Both the position numbers and the translations under genes were made by a program. Positions 32,464-43,431 of a DNA stretch of 64,000 bases are shown here, piece by piece. Location: the NCBI RefSeq assembly GCF_035046485.1, contig NC_085138.1:11009823-11073822 (forward strand), in the 5' to 3' direction. Each line of letters starts with the position of its first letter. Positions within the stretch are counted from its first letter, which is position 1. The DNA is from Aedes albopictus. Its lineage: Eukaryota > Arthropoda > Insecta > Diptera > Culicidae. The notes beneath the pieces were generated by a model. It was not told where the DNA came from, did not search any database, and worked only from the letters and a program-made list of their open reading frames with translations.

Positions 32464-32646
32464 ATTGGTTGCAGTCGCCGCTACAGTAATTTAGCAGCGG
32501 GTGCGTACTTTGGAGTGGTGTTTTGAATAATCGGTTTGTTTACGCGCTGTTTCCTTTGTTGTTGGATAAACATTGTTCTTTCATTGATTGAATATTCGCG
32601 CGATCGTTGCGAAATCATTGCAATGCTCAATATTTGACACATACCC

Positions 32647-33286
32647 ATGTTTAGTTTAAATGTTAATCGCATAAAATATTTTCTATATTTGTTGACAGTT
32701 TGTGTATGCGGGCAGCAACCTAAGATCGACCAACTTAAGCAGCAGAATGATAGTTTGGTTTCGGAAAACAAGAAATTGAAATGTTCAAATGACAAAATGA
32801 CAAACCGATGCCTGACCCTAACGGATGCACTGAACGCAAAAGTATTGGGCAAACCGCACGATGAAAATTTCACTGAGGTGGACGGATATCCTGATAAAAT
32901 TAAGCTGAAGAAATTTTCTGAAGTTGCCGGTAGTCGGGATTACATTTTTGTCAAACTACTGCTGTTGGACATCTTCACGGACGGTCTGAAAAATAAGACT
33001 CTCACAGGTCGTGTAACCAACAACCCGAATGGACGAAAAGGAGGCGAACGGGTTCATGTTGACGAGTCAACAGAAAAAGATCGTCTCGAACCTGCAAAAG
33101 TTAAATATATCGAAGGTAAATGTTAATTCTATGAATCATTTCTTGAAACTTATACTTTTGTTCTTTTCAGAGCGTTTCGTTGAGCACCGCTGCTACCAAG
33201 GCGATACGGCGGCTGTGGCTGGAGTGAAAATTGAACAGTGCCGCGAACTGATCGCACGAGTTCTCGTCTACTACGGAAAGAAATGA
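32647..33286 (+). CDS. BEN-domain-like second gene of the CACTA-like element
   Basis: Two exons: up to 33115, a 55-bp intron 33116-33170 (GTAAAT...TTTTCAG, phase 1), and 33171-33286 ending in TGA. AATAAA follows at about 33439. The protein has a coiled coil (IDQLKQQNDSLVSENKKLKC) and then a basic/hydrophobic domain. Its TLTGRVTNNPNGRKG and KVKYIEERFVEH...IEQCRELIARVL segments suggest a BEN-type DNA-binding domain. The first ~18 residues are probably not real: a splice acceptor (TTGTTGACAG) lies at 32689-32698, so the true N-terminus may be in an undetected upstream exon. No stop or frameshift from the coiled coil to the end. It is transcribed divergently from the transposase. Possible roles are terminal-repeat binding or regulation. 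The BEN call is moderate. Confidence 0.6.
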
Positions 33287-33954
33287 CTCGATGCATACAT
33301 GATTTGTTTTTGAATTACAAAGAAAATTTCAAGTTTGTTTTAAAAGGTTTAAAAACTCGGAAGTTAATGGGTTGATACCAATGTTTTCTTTTATGTGAAT
33401 AGTATATCTATCGGCGTGGGATACTCCAAAGGATATTAAAAATAAACTGTTCTGAACGTAATTATTTTGCTTTTTTTGTCTGCACAAACGAGAAATTCAG
33501 TATTATGAATGAAATCATACTTTGTTAGAATTTTGATCTAAAATATCAAAAAGCATATAACTCGGTATGTTAAAATTAAGATATATACTATATCAAACTG
33601 TAATATAAGTTTGATATATTGTATCAAAACCGTATAACGGAGTTTAATATGTTTTTGTTGGAATCATAACACATTTTGTTATGTTTTTGATAGAATTCAT
33701 ATAATATTTAGTTATAATTTTTGTTATTTTAACAACATCGTGCATCTAAATTATAACAAAATATGTTAGATAAAGTCGGTATAACATACTAACATATTTT
33801 GTTATAATTTAGTTATGTTCCTCTAGTCGGGTGCTTATTTAAAATAGACCAATTTACTAAAAAAATCATAAAATAAAGGAAATTGATATAACTTTTTTTC
33901 TTGTTAATAATTTCAATTGAAGTCAAAAGTTTTTCTAAGCTCATTATATAAGTC

Positions 33955-34255
33955 GGGATTACACAGGATTATTCTATCGTCGAGCAATATTTGTGATTCC
34001 GGTTATGATGGCATCGACCACTTAGCTTGGCAATGCCCGTATGATGACGTCTCCAGAGAACTACTGTTGGATGTTCTTGAGGCTCGAGGTAGACAGCCTT
34101 TTTGTTCTTGTGAAAGGTGTGTTGGGCACTCGCGATGTTACGTTACGTACTTTTGTCTTGTATAAAGGTTCAATTCTCTTGCGTTTACTTCACAAGTTAT
34201 TTTTTCTACTGTTCTTGTCTTTTCTTGTATTGTTCCTGGCCATCCGGTAGATGAT
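33955..34255 (+). pseudogene. 3' end fragment of a non-LTR retrotransposon ORF2
   Basis: One frame reads CDSGYDGIDHLAWQCPYDD followed by VLEARGRQP, the C-terminal zinc-knuckle-like region (YxxIDHxxWxC) found in I/R1-type LINE proteins with the downstream ARGRQP motif. A frameshift follows. The insertion truncates the right arm of host repeat copy A at 33955. Confidence 0.65.
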
Positions 34256-34455
34256 AAGCCCACTGCAATCTGCTACTGAACCGCTTTGAAGGCAACGTAC
34301 ACGCCAATACGTTACACCTTCCGAATGAACTTCAGATAGGCTCTTGGATAGATTTCACAACCGGTACCATGGACATCCTGAAAGCATATGTGATCCACTG
34401 ATCTCGAGTACTCTGGCTCCACCACTTACTAACTATGTCAAGTCCGAAGATATGT

Positions 34456-34585
34456 GTATATAAGGTAATTTTCCAATTGTTGCACGGCTAAAAATTCGCC
34501 AATTATTGCATAAGAATAACATGGAGTGTGCAACACTAGGTAAGTTTTTAGCCGTGCAACAATTGGAAAATTACCCTTATATACA
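34456..34585. mobile_element. Fold-back MITE (GGTAATTTTCCAATTGTTGC ends)
   Basis: Arms of about 50 bp: GTATATAAGGTAATTTTCC at the left and its complement at 34566-34585. The target is TA or TATA. The end sequence and the inner CAATTGTTG word resemble the ends of the larger insertion at 51657-53075 (GGGTAATTCGC..AATTGTTGAAC), so the two may share a mobilising enzyme. Confidence 0.85.
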
Positions 34586-37100
34586 AACATTAGATATGGT
34601 TCCCCAAAGCGTTAAACTCGATTGAGCTGCAAATGAATGAACTAGATAAAAAAAAAACAATTCTCAAATCTTCAAATTCAACTCATGTCACGAATTCTGT
34701 TCGTTTAGCAGTAAGACATGTTTACTCATGTCATGTAACTCAAAGGTTCACTTATTGAAGAAATACGACTTGCATACTTATCATCTATTTATTGCTTTCA
34801 AAGTACACTTCATTTTGTATCTCGCAGCGAGAATGAACACCCGTTTTAGTATAAAAAAGCGAGTTAAAGCAAATAAATGACAGAATTCTCACAATAATTC
34901 GAATATTGACTAGAATTTTTTGTATGACTCGTGAATCATTGAAAAAAGTAATGGTTTATTTTAATAGTAAATGGATATTTTGAGGTATGTTTAGTTGGGT
35001 CCTTGGTTTATGAAGCAAAACACACGGCCTCGGCAAAATCAATTTTCTCGTTCGTTCAATTGCCCGTAGTTTTTTTCCCTCACAAAATCAACTCCATTCA
35101 ATTGACGATGACACCGAAACCACGTTCAGCTTTGTCATGAAAAATTCAAACCGCACAAGCAAACAGAACTTACCTGAGGTAGGCCGAGCTACTCAGAAAG
35201 AAAATCTCAAACTCCCATCTCCCACAGCTCCAAACCGCATAGGTATTCCTACACGAACCGAGAAAAAGTCACCTCTTAATTTATTCAATCATCCCTGCTC
35301 ACAGCACAAATGTGGTTTCCTTGACCAGAAAACACCTTCCGTCCGTCCGTCCGTCGCGTCGTCTTGCTATTGGATCTTCTTTTTCCATCATCCGGCGTCA
35401 CACAGTCTGATTCGAAACCGGCAGCAAATGAAGCAGAACAGCACTGGAGCAGCTCCCATTAGCATCCATTCTCACCAAGGAACAGGATCGAAACGAATCG
35501 GATCGGATTCATCGAGGTGGCTCCCTCCCACGCTTTCGTTCACATGCACGAGTTGACAGAATCCGTTCTTCTCGGAACGAAATGCCACTCATCGTCAGTT
35601 GCCATATTTGGGGCGGCAGGCGACGGCGGCGGTAGAACATAAGTGGAACCCCATCAGAGTCATCATCCTCTTATGTTTTCCAAACTCTGTCATCCGATTT
35701 TCGAATTTTTCACTTTTGAGTTTTCTCAAATTGGAGCCGAGAGGGAGTGAGAGTTCAGAAGGGTGGTTGAAAGAGCTGATGTGTCTTGAACAGAATGTTT
35801 GCCAATGTACGGGATGGTGGGGCTTTTGATTCGAGTGGCAATTCTGGTGTGAAAGAGGGCTTCGATCGTCAAATTTAGGACATAGGCCTGCTTTATAACC
35901 TTGATAAAACTAGCGAAGTCGAATATTATATTAACCTTAATAAGAGGCAGTATAGGCTTAGGAAGGATTCAATATCGAATTCTGTATGATATTTACCTAG
36001 TAAATCCTCTAATGCAGCCAGAGTTGTAACACCAGATTAACAATTTGAAAGCCAATTTGTTTTAAGGAGGTTCTAAGAACCATCAAACAGCCAGAACTAT
36101 TATACTTTGGTTTTATAATGGTTTTCGAATCTATTTAGTTTAAAAATGTCACCTAGGTAGATTCTACTACAGTTTTCGAAATACTAATTTAGATTGTCAA
36201 CTTTTATTTCTGAATCTTAAACACTCTTACTGGATTCTCTACATGGAGATCGCCAGTTATAGTTCATCACTTTGAACTTTTCCACCACTCTCCCCAAATG
36301 GAAAAGTGTCGGTATGCCTTTTGAATTTCTCATTGGGAAGGCCACAGACTGGTGCAGAAATCTGATTCCTATCAATCGCTATTGCTGACGGTGTCGTAAA
36401 TGGAAGATATTTTCATCCATTTCAATCATCTCATAGAACTTGCTGAGGGGGTACGGGGAAAGGAAACCGATGGAAATATGTGAAGGAGGCACTTATTTGC
36501 TGAGACGGCCATTGATATCTCGTCCTTTTTATGATTGTCAGAATTGAGACGATTGATTTTGCGGTAGAGGGCGACGGAGGCACCAAAAGACGGCACACGA
36601 TGGAATCGAACTGTGGCACGCCGATAAGACAAACCAACCATGGTACCAAATGGGATGGAATGGGAATTGAATGAGATTGGGTTTCGGGCGGTGGGGGAGG
36701 AGGAGGACGATATCATATGGATGTGTCATAACATTCACCATATCAAATCAGTTTGGCAGCAGTGGCAGCCTCAGCATTTGCCGGAGATATCTCAGGTTTC
36801 GGACCCTTTTTACTTTCACCTAACAACAGAATCATCATCATCATCGTCGTCGTCGAAATCAGCAGTCTCATTGCCAAGTGGAAGTCAATGCCATTTGCGA
36901 ACGTTTTGGTTCTCGATTGAGGTTTCTTTGGTTTGTTGGTTGGTACGGCAGGTGATAACACTAACAGTTTAAATATTTTGAACGCTTGAAGATTTTGGGA
37001 ATGTTATAGAATCTTTTGAAATATTCAACCAAGGGTTGTAAATAGAATTAGTGCATAAAGAGAGCGAATTTGCAGGGTCATTGAACTGAAGATCATTATT
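34586..37100. other. Apparently single-copy non-coding DNA
   Basis: No recognised transposon end or family-level repeat. Contains short runs (CCGT)n at about 35338-35353 and (ATC/GTC)n at about 36830-36857. Open frames 35137-35556 plus and 36426-36972 on both strands lack domains; they overlap antisense and I do not call them genes. May be host intron, UTR or intergenic sequence. Confidence 0.4.
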
Positions 37101-37690
37101 GGCTTCCCTTAAATCCCCCGTACAGCACCCAGAACCTCTTCTGTAATCCTCCGAATCACTTCACAAACCTGCAAAAAACTCTTCACAATCCCCTGAAACG
37201 CTTGAAATTGCTCAGGAATGGCTTGAAGCTGTCTAACACCCCATCTCCCAGGAATCCTCTGAAATCCTTATACAACTTCCTGAGATACCCTGAAATCTCC
37301 TGAAGCTATCTTGAAACTTACTAAAACTTTCTGAAATACCTCAAGTCCTTCCTAAAACTCCACGAAACCTTCTATAACACCTTCCATGAAATTCTTAAAA
37401 ACCTCCTGAAGCATCCGGCAACCCCCGGTAGAATACCTTGAACACCCTGGAGAGCTCCTTGAATTTTCTGAAACCTCCTAAACAGACATCTTTAAAATAT
37501 TCTGAAATATTTCTTAAACTTCTTTGATATTCTATCACAACACACTGATCAAAGCTCATTATAACCGCGTGTAATTAACGTGCAATTCTTCGAAAAACTC
37601 TTGAAACCACTTGAACCTCTCTGCAATTCCCGGAAATCCTCCAGAAACTTCTTAGGAACCCATACAAGTGCGACAGAGGATGGTAGAGCT
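37101..37690. repeat. Degenerate CTCCTGAAA-type minisatellite
   Basis: Diffuse repetition of words such as CCTGAAATC, AACTTCCTGAG and CTCCTGAAGC, related to but more diverged than the main minisatellite family. No ORF. Confidence 0.55.
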
Positions 37691-38034
37691 CCAAAGAAGA
37701 TGACGTGTTTGCAAACCAACATGTGGGGGAGTTTGTAACGTGCCTGTCTAAGCGATTGACAGAAAATATAAGGGAGATTAGGTTAATGTCACAATCAGTG
37801 TTGAAAAAGTCATTTCGTCATATCTGAGTTCAACCACCTACAGCTCATTTTAGAGGCTGAACCTGAGAATGTGGTATATGAAAAACTTGTGCGGCAAAAC
37901 CAGTTCTACAAGAAAGTCACGGAAAAGTCGTTCTTTTTCTCTTGGCAGGAATTAAACGGCAACAATTAGTGTGAGTAATCCACACCAAACTTTGTATCCA
38001 TTCGTCGAACTAGTACATGTATTAAATTTTAGTA

Positions 38035-38074
38035 CCCCTGGAGATGACACAAAACCCCAGTGTCGAAACGTCGG
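38035..38074 (+). ncRNA. Degenerate hammerhead-ribozyme-like motif
   Basis: CTGGAGAT, a GACAC...GTGTC stem with a short loop, then CGAAACGTCGG. The order matches a type I hammerhead with minimal helix III (CTGANGA - stem II - GAAA - CGTC), of the kind carried by Penelope-like and related retroelements. The first core box deviates (CTGGAGA, plus one extra T), so activity is doubtful. AATAAA follows at about 38081. Confidence 0.4.
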
Positions 38075-38140
38075 GCAAACAATAAATTTCGTTTTCCGTA
38101 TTGAAGACTGCGTAGCCGTTTAACTCCTGCAGTCGTTCTT

Positions 38141-38260
38141 TTTCGAACATTTGGGGTAAATGTCACGGACTACCTTCGAAAAATGCAAATGATATTCATG
38201 GTGAATATCAATTGGCATTTTTCGAAGGTAGTCCGTGACATTTACCTTAAATATTCGAAA
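38141..38260. repeat. Palindrome with ~50-bp arms
   Basis: TTTCGAACATTTGGGGTAAA, TGTCACGGACTACCTTCGAA and following bases are complementary to 38205-38260. The centre is near ATTCATGGTGAAT at about 38195-38207. It lies in the loop of the larger inverted repeat. Confidence 0.9.
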
Positions 38261-38299
38261 AAGGTGGAGTTTCCGTGACTTTCTTGTAGAACTGGTCTA

Positions 38300-39512
38300 C
38301 CCAGCCAACCACATATCGTAAATCATTGTGTGGAAAAAATCGTATATTTTCATATATTGAATCAGAATTGTATAATAATATGTATATTTGTTGACAATGA
38401 TTGCGTAAAATCGCATTTCATGCCAAATTAAATTTCAATTGCGATTTTGTTTCATGTAGTCGTCTCCGATCATAAAAGGTGCGAGATACTGTCGGTAGGA
38501 TCGCACAGAATCGGATAGAATCGTGAAAAAAAACATACATTCTTAGTGTCAAGCTGCAAGTTCGCTAGCATCGTATATATAATTTCTTTGAATCGTGGAA
38601 ATCATCGCTTCACATCGTATATGAATCTGCTAAATCGAGCTTGCTACCTAAAGGTGTAATGACAATCGGTGAAATCGTATACAACTATAACAATGTTGTA
38701 TATTGATCGTTTGCGTCACACTTGCGTCGTATATGAAGTGAATGAAATCGTAGAAATCGTATATTCATTTTTACAGTCGCATATGATTGTTACTGCACTT
38801 TTAATAGTCGAATCTTAATCTCGGAAATCGTAAATGATTTTGTTTACATATTTGTATGACGGAGAAAAAAAAATGGTATTCATCCCAAATTTGTATTTTT
38901 GTTGTTGTTGACACATTCCAACCATGGTAGCAATAATTTCAACCAAATATAAAGGTTTTCATACTAGCTGATGGCTTACAATAACTGATGTATAGATTCC
39001 AACAACGATGTGAATGCTCTTGTTCATCACCACTTTTGGTGCCACTTAATGCACAACAACAACGCTCCCACCACAAGTCTGGCACCGTATCATGCTATTT
39101 TTTATTCGTTTCATGCCATTCACTTTGAACTCTTCATTTTCAACTTGGCAATATAGCCATTAGAGATAACGCGCAGTTCTCAATCAAAGGACCTAAGTTC
39201 GATTCCCACTGAACACCAATTGTTTTTTTTTTTTATTTGAAAATCTTGAGTCGTATATTGATCCTCTCAATCGTAATAAGATAATGCATAATCGTATATT
39301 TAGACGGATAAAATCGGCGAAATCGTAGGAATTTTTCGAGAAATCGTAAATTATGTCGGATGGAATCGCAGTAATCGTATATATGTTTCGATATGGCCTC
39401 CACTTTAGTATGTATATGCCTGTTTCGTGCATTGAATACGATTTCTTTGGTGCTATATATGTGTGACTATTTCAGTTGCAATTTAGATATAGCAACCAAA
39501 TTGCTATCTGGG
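38300..39512. mobile_element. TA-flanked element packed with ATCGTATAT motifs
   Basis: Begins CCCAGCCAACC and ends GCAACC...CTATCTGGG, with TA outside both ends (38298-38299, 39513-39514). Removing it restores the pairing of the surrounding inverted arm (GAACTGGTCTA next to GCCGCAC). Inside, ATCGTATAT or one-mismatch forms (TCGTATAT, ATCGTAAAT, TCGCATAT) occur well over a dozen times, concentrated at both ends. A tRNA-like sequence lies at 39145-39215. No transposase was found. Confidence 0.8.
39145..39215 (+). other. tRNA-like sequence (pseudo-tRNA or SINE head)
   Basis: Contains TATAGCCATTAGAGATAACG, an A-box-like region, and AAGTTCGATTCCCACTG, a good B-box. A five-pair anticodon-like stem GTTCT/AGGAC encloses CAATCAA, which lacks the conserved T33. 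The acceptor stem does not pair. A T-run follows. A functional tRNA is unlikely. Confidence 0.55.
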
Positions 39513-39622
39513 TAGCCGCACAAGTTTTTCTTATATCATATTCTCAGGTTGAGCTACTAAAATGAGCTGTAGTTGGTTGAATTTGGATATGACGAAAGGA
39601 CTTTTTCAGCACGGGAGTCACA

Positions 39623-41216
39623 ATATTGTACAACATTTCCTAGATCTACAAGTTGAGCTAGAAGCTATATTTTTGTAAAAACTTATCTGAATTGACATCG
39701 TTTGAAATAGTAAGCTTTTTCATATGTGTTTTCGTTCTACTATTATCAGAATTATTTCATTTTGGATGATCTATCTTCAGTTATCCTCCAAAGAGCCACC
39801 ATCCTCTGACGTGCTTGGTTTCGCAAGCACCTCATCCTCTGTGGAGCCACCATCCTTTGGTATTATAATTCTTATTTTTTGTTCTTCTACTTAGTGTATT
39901 GTCCTCACTGGAACAAAGTCTGCTTCTCAGCTTGAGCATTTGTTCAATTACACCAGTTTACAGCATTTTTGAACTCGGTAAGCTGATGATCATTTTTGGT
40001 GTAGAATCATGCCCTGAGTTCGAAAACGCGAAGGAAAAAAATTACAGTAGAGCGGAAATTTTTTCGACTTTCCATACAAGGATGATGATTTGAAATCGAT
40101 TTTTGTTCTATTTTTAAGCAACGTCGTTCACTTCACACATCTCATTCTTCGTAATCAATGCTCCGATTGAGCTGAATTTTTTACTGTAACTCGCCTACAT
40201 ATGGTATGCCTAATAAACGTTGAGAAAGAATTTTTAGATTGTTTTATTCTTATTGAAAAAAATACTCTTTTTCATATATTTTTGGAAATTTGGCTAAAAT
40301 TTAAGGAGGTCGTCCCTAAAACTCGCCAATATCTTGAATTTCATCAATCTGACGCAAAACCTGCATTCAGATGATCCAATGGTATTGTTTTCAGCTTTTA
40401 ATTTATGGAAAAAGATTTGAAATTGGTTGAACAAAACGCAAGATATTTGAATTTTAGAAAATTCCATATTTTTAAAAGTTGTCAAACTCGATATTGAGTT
40501 TAAATTTAAAAACTGTTCCACTTAAAATTTTTTGAAGCACGGTTTCGAAATCAGTGCTAAATTGTGCTTCAAAAATTTTGATCGTTGACAGAAGTTCACG
40601 ACTTTCGATTTATTTTGTAAACTAGTGTTATTAGCTGAGGGCTTCCTCTACCAATGATCATTTTGCATGGGTTTATCGTGAGGCAGGCGCGGAGATACTT
40701 TATGCCCAAGATGTCAAGAAAATTTCCGATTTGAAAAGTTCTCGGACCGATCGGGAACCATGGTATTACATTTAATTCTCCAGATACCACCTGATGAAGA
40801 AACTGGTTTGGTTGATATTTTTGCGTCCACCTAAAAACTTTCTTTCTGATAATTAGTTTTATGTTTGGCTCCTTTTTGTAATCGTGTAAAAAACAGCTTT
40901 TTGATTATGGAATAAAGTTTGTGGGCAGAACCGCCTCTTATATTGTTTGTAGTGATTGTTCATGTGACATTTTTTACTCCGCATTCCTGAACTTTATTAA
41001 ATTACCTTTATGATTTTTGTAATCCTTTAGCACTTTCACAAAAATAGAGTAATAGAAATGTAAATATTGCAATTTTTGTACCTCCATACGTATTGGAAAT
41101 TCTTCTTTCTAAATATAAGGAACCGCCTACGTTTTTTTTGCGCTCTCATGCATAGGAGAAATTACCTTTATGAGTTTTCTAATTTGTTTGCGCCCTCACA
41201 CGTTTGGAAAACTTAA
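39623..41216. other. AT-rich non-coding sequence, no gene seen
   Basis: Contains a small local repeat GAGCCACCATCCTCTG/GAGCCACCATCCTTTG at about 39793 and 39844. Open frames are short and AT-driven. No transposon ends identified. Confidence 0.4.
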
Positions 41217-42960
41217 GTGGATTTGGGACTTCTTCCAAGCATTCTTTTAGAAATCCATGCAATCAATATTTCAGAGATGTTTCCAAAAATCCGTCACGGA
41301 ATTTTTTTTCTTGAAATTACCCCAAAAAATTCTGTATGGGCTAATTTGAAAAAATCATCTACGATACACTCCAGCAGCGGTTTTTTTCAATTCCTTACAA
41401 GCCATATCTGATCAATAGCTATACCTTCTAAGTTTCTTTACAGAATATTTTAGAAAATCATGCTTGAATTTCTTCAGAAATCTTTAAGTGATTCCTTCTG
41501 AAATAATTTGGAAGATTTCTCCAGGCATTTTATTGAAGTATTTCTTAAGAAAAATATCCAAGGATATCATTAGAAATTCCTCCATAGATTGCTGTAAAAA
41601 TCCCCCAATTCTTTTGAAAATTCATTCAGAGCATCTTTCATGGATTGCATTAGAAGTTGCTCTAGACATACCTCTCGTAGTTCATCCAGGAATTCCTTTT
41701 GAGGACCCTCCAGAAATTTTACAAAGAATTTATCTAGAACAGCTGACATGGATTTCCTCAAAAATTTCTCCATGGATTCTTTCAGAAATACATACGAGAA
41801 TTATTTCACGAATTCCTTCAGAACAATAAAAGTTCAGGATTCTTGCATACATTTCTGTGTGGGTGTCTTTGGAAAATATTCCACTTCTTTGGAAATTCTT
41901 CCAATATTTCCTTAGAAATACTTCCACTGGATCCGAGTGAATCCTTTTGAAATTTTTCTAGAGATTCCTTCAAAAATTCGTCCTGAGATTTCTCCATAAA
42001 TGTTTCCAAGGGCTGTTTTAAGAAGTCTTCTATAGATTTTTTCCAATAGTGTTCCGTGAATCACTTCAGTAATTACTTCAGGAATTCGTTCTTTAAGACC
42101 ATCGGTTTCAAGAAATATATAAGCTGGATTTTCATGGGTTCATTATGAAACTCCGTCAAGAGATTCACTTACAAAATCCTGCGAAAATTTCTCCAGGGTT
42201 TTCTTCTGAATTTCCAACTGGGGTTCCTTCCGATGTTTTTTTTCATAAATTCTTCCAGCAGTTTCTTTAGAAAATCTTCGAAAGATCTCTTCACAAATTT
42301 GTACAGGTAGTTCATTGAGTTTGTTCAGGAATTACTCAAGATATTCAATTGAAATGTCTCGCAGGAATATTTCTCGCATTATTATTTTCAGCGTTAGAGG
42401 AGTTTTTCCAGAGCTTCTTCTTCTAGAATTACCCTAAGATTTCTTCAGTTATTCCTCTCTAGAGATTTTTTCAAGAGTACTTCCTGAGATTTTCGCAGAG
42501 ATTCTACTTGAGATTTAATAAGAAGTTCCTTCTGGAATTTCTTCAAAAATATCCCCAGTCACTTTACCAGAATATTAGGAAAGTCTTCAGGAGCTTAACA
42601 AGAGATTTTTCCTCAGGAGGTTTAGCAAGAGATTTTATCGAAAGTTCTGCCATGGATTATTTAAAAAAAAATCTCTGGGAAGTTATTTAAAAATCCCCAC
42701 AAAGAATTCTTCCGGAATTCTTCTAAGGGTTACTCCAGCCGATATTTGAAAAATTCCTTCAGGGATTCCTGCAGAATCCTTTTTTGAAAGTTTCTCCTAC
42801 AGAACCGTCAGAAGTATCTCCTGAAAATTCTGCTGGAATTATTTCAGCTATTTTTATGAGATTTTTTTTCAGAAGCTCTTTTTGAAATAACAAAATACTG
42901 GAATAATAATTCTTGAAAGAAGCCCTGTAGGAATTACTAAATCAAAATCCCTGGAGGATG
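41217..42960. repeat. Degenerate minisatellite, pyrimidine-rich orientation
   Basis: Top strand shows words such as ATTTCTCCAGG, GATTCCTTCAG and GGAATTCCTT at irregular spacing, the same family as 5-7 kb and 13.5-18.5 kb but much decayed. No real ORF. Confidence 0.65.
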
Positions 42961-42961
42961 G

Positions 42962-43080
42962 TCTTAAGGTATCAGTAAGTCGGGTCCAGAGGCACGTTTT
43001 GGGAAAATTTTCCATCGCCATGAATACGAGCCTATTCAATATTTGCCTGTGGGAGAAGGGAAGGAAACAAGTGACCTTAA
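42962..43080 (-). mobile_element. 5'-truncated LINE 3' end, same family as 49.0-53.5 kb
   Basis: GGTATCAG then GGTCCAGAGGCACG, TCGCCATGAA.ACGAGCCTATTC and GGGAGAAGGGAAGGAAA are the reverse complement of 53330-53455 (ending TGATACTGATACC). Only the 3' untranslated end survives. Confidence 0.7.
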
Positions 43081-43431
43081 GGTGTTATCGGACGTAAATC
43101 ATTTTTTTATTCTTTCATCTCAATGCATGGGGTTTTAAGAATGCTTTGTCTAATTTTCAAAGATATCCAAGCAGTAGAAGCAGATGTACAGCATTTTGAG
43201 CCTCACTCTCTTACGGGCGTGTAGTGTGGAATATGGACCTTGCTTTTGTTTCATATGTTTTTATGACCAAAGGGAATGTTTTGAAATCGTATTGTAAACG
43301 AGAATTTCAATAAATAAGGTACCACAAACCGGGGTTAAATTGATCAGCGGTGTGAAATTGATCAATCGGGTACTACATTGTAATTTCATACTAGGAACTT
43401 CTAAGCGTCGTAATGATATTAAACTTCTTAA

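Larger units (their letters stand above)
29753..32646. other. Intergenic core of the CACTA-like element, loaded with hairpins and MITEs
   Basis: No gene between the divergent transposase and BEN-like gene. It contains a short hairpin (AAGAGTGG/CCACTCTT at about 30019-30040), imperfect ~42-bp tandem repeats, a 91-bp palindrome, a cluster of fold-backs and three MITEs, listed separately. The start of the transposase gene at 29752 implies its promoter lies in the first few hundred bases of this stretch. Confidence 0.6.
26594..33831. mobile_element. CACTA/EnSpm-like DNA transposon, 7.2 kb, with 2-bp TG duplication
   Basis: Terminal inverted repeats are CCCGACTAGAGGAGCACAAC at 26594 and the complement of CCCGACTAGAGGAACATAAC ending at 33831. 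Flanking TG (26592-26593, 33832-33833) is single in copy B of the host repeat (GGGATGCATATTAAAA at about 58373), which fixes both ends. AT-rich subterminal zones (26610-26790, 33530-33820) repeat words like TAACATATTTTGTTATAA, as expected for transposase-binding arrays of this superfamily. The cargo is a minus-strand transposase pseudogene (26866-29752) and a divergent plus-strand BEN-like gene (32647-33286), separated by MITE and hairpin insertions. Superfamily assignment rests on the transposase motifs. The ends do not read CACTA, and related families with 2-3 bp duplications are an alternative. Confidence 0.85.
25803..33955. repeat. Interspersed TIR repeat, copy A (host of the nested insertions)
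   Basis: Left part 25803-25811 plus 26261-26593 and right part 33832-33955 together match 58076-58460 plus the start of the right arm of copy B. The two copies align across GATAGCCAACTTTGAGCTGT, CATTTATGACTTATATAATG and AAAATAGACCAATTTACT. 33921-33955 is the beginning of the right inverted arm (AGCTCATTATATAAGTC), cut off by LINE sequence at 33955. The copy is interrupted by the MITE 25812-26260 and the large transposon 26594-33831. Confidence 0.75.
37787..39622. mobile_element. Long-TIR element with nested insertions
   Basis: Left arm 37788-37898 (AAAAAGTCATTTCGTCATAT through AAACTTGTGCGG) is complementary to 39515-39622. A second inner inverted pair, ACCAGTTCTACAAGAAAGTC at about 37900 and its complement at 38270-38295, continues the arms. 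The right arm is split by the TA-flanked element 38300-39512. Inside the loop are a retroelement 3' end with an AACGTCGG motif (38035-38074) and a palindrome (38141-38260). Coding sequence is absent. Confidence 0.8.

Noticed and set aside
35137..36972. Possible host exons (35137-35556 plus; overlapping frames at 36.4-37.0 kb)
   Set aside because: No domain, frames overlap on both strands, low-complexity runs inside, and no splice structure that joins them.
39145..39215. Functional tRNA gene
   Set aside because: The B-box is good but T33 is absent, the acceptor stem does not pair, and it lies inside a transposon.
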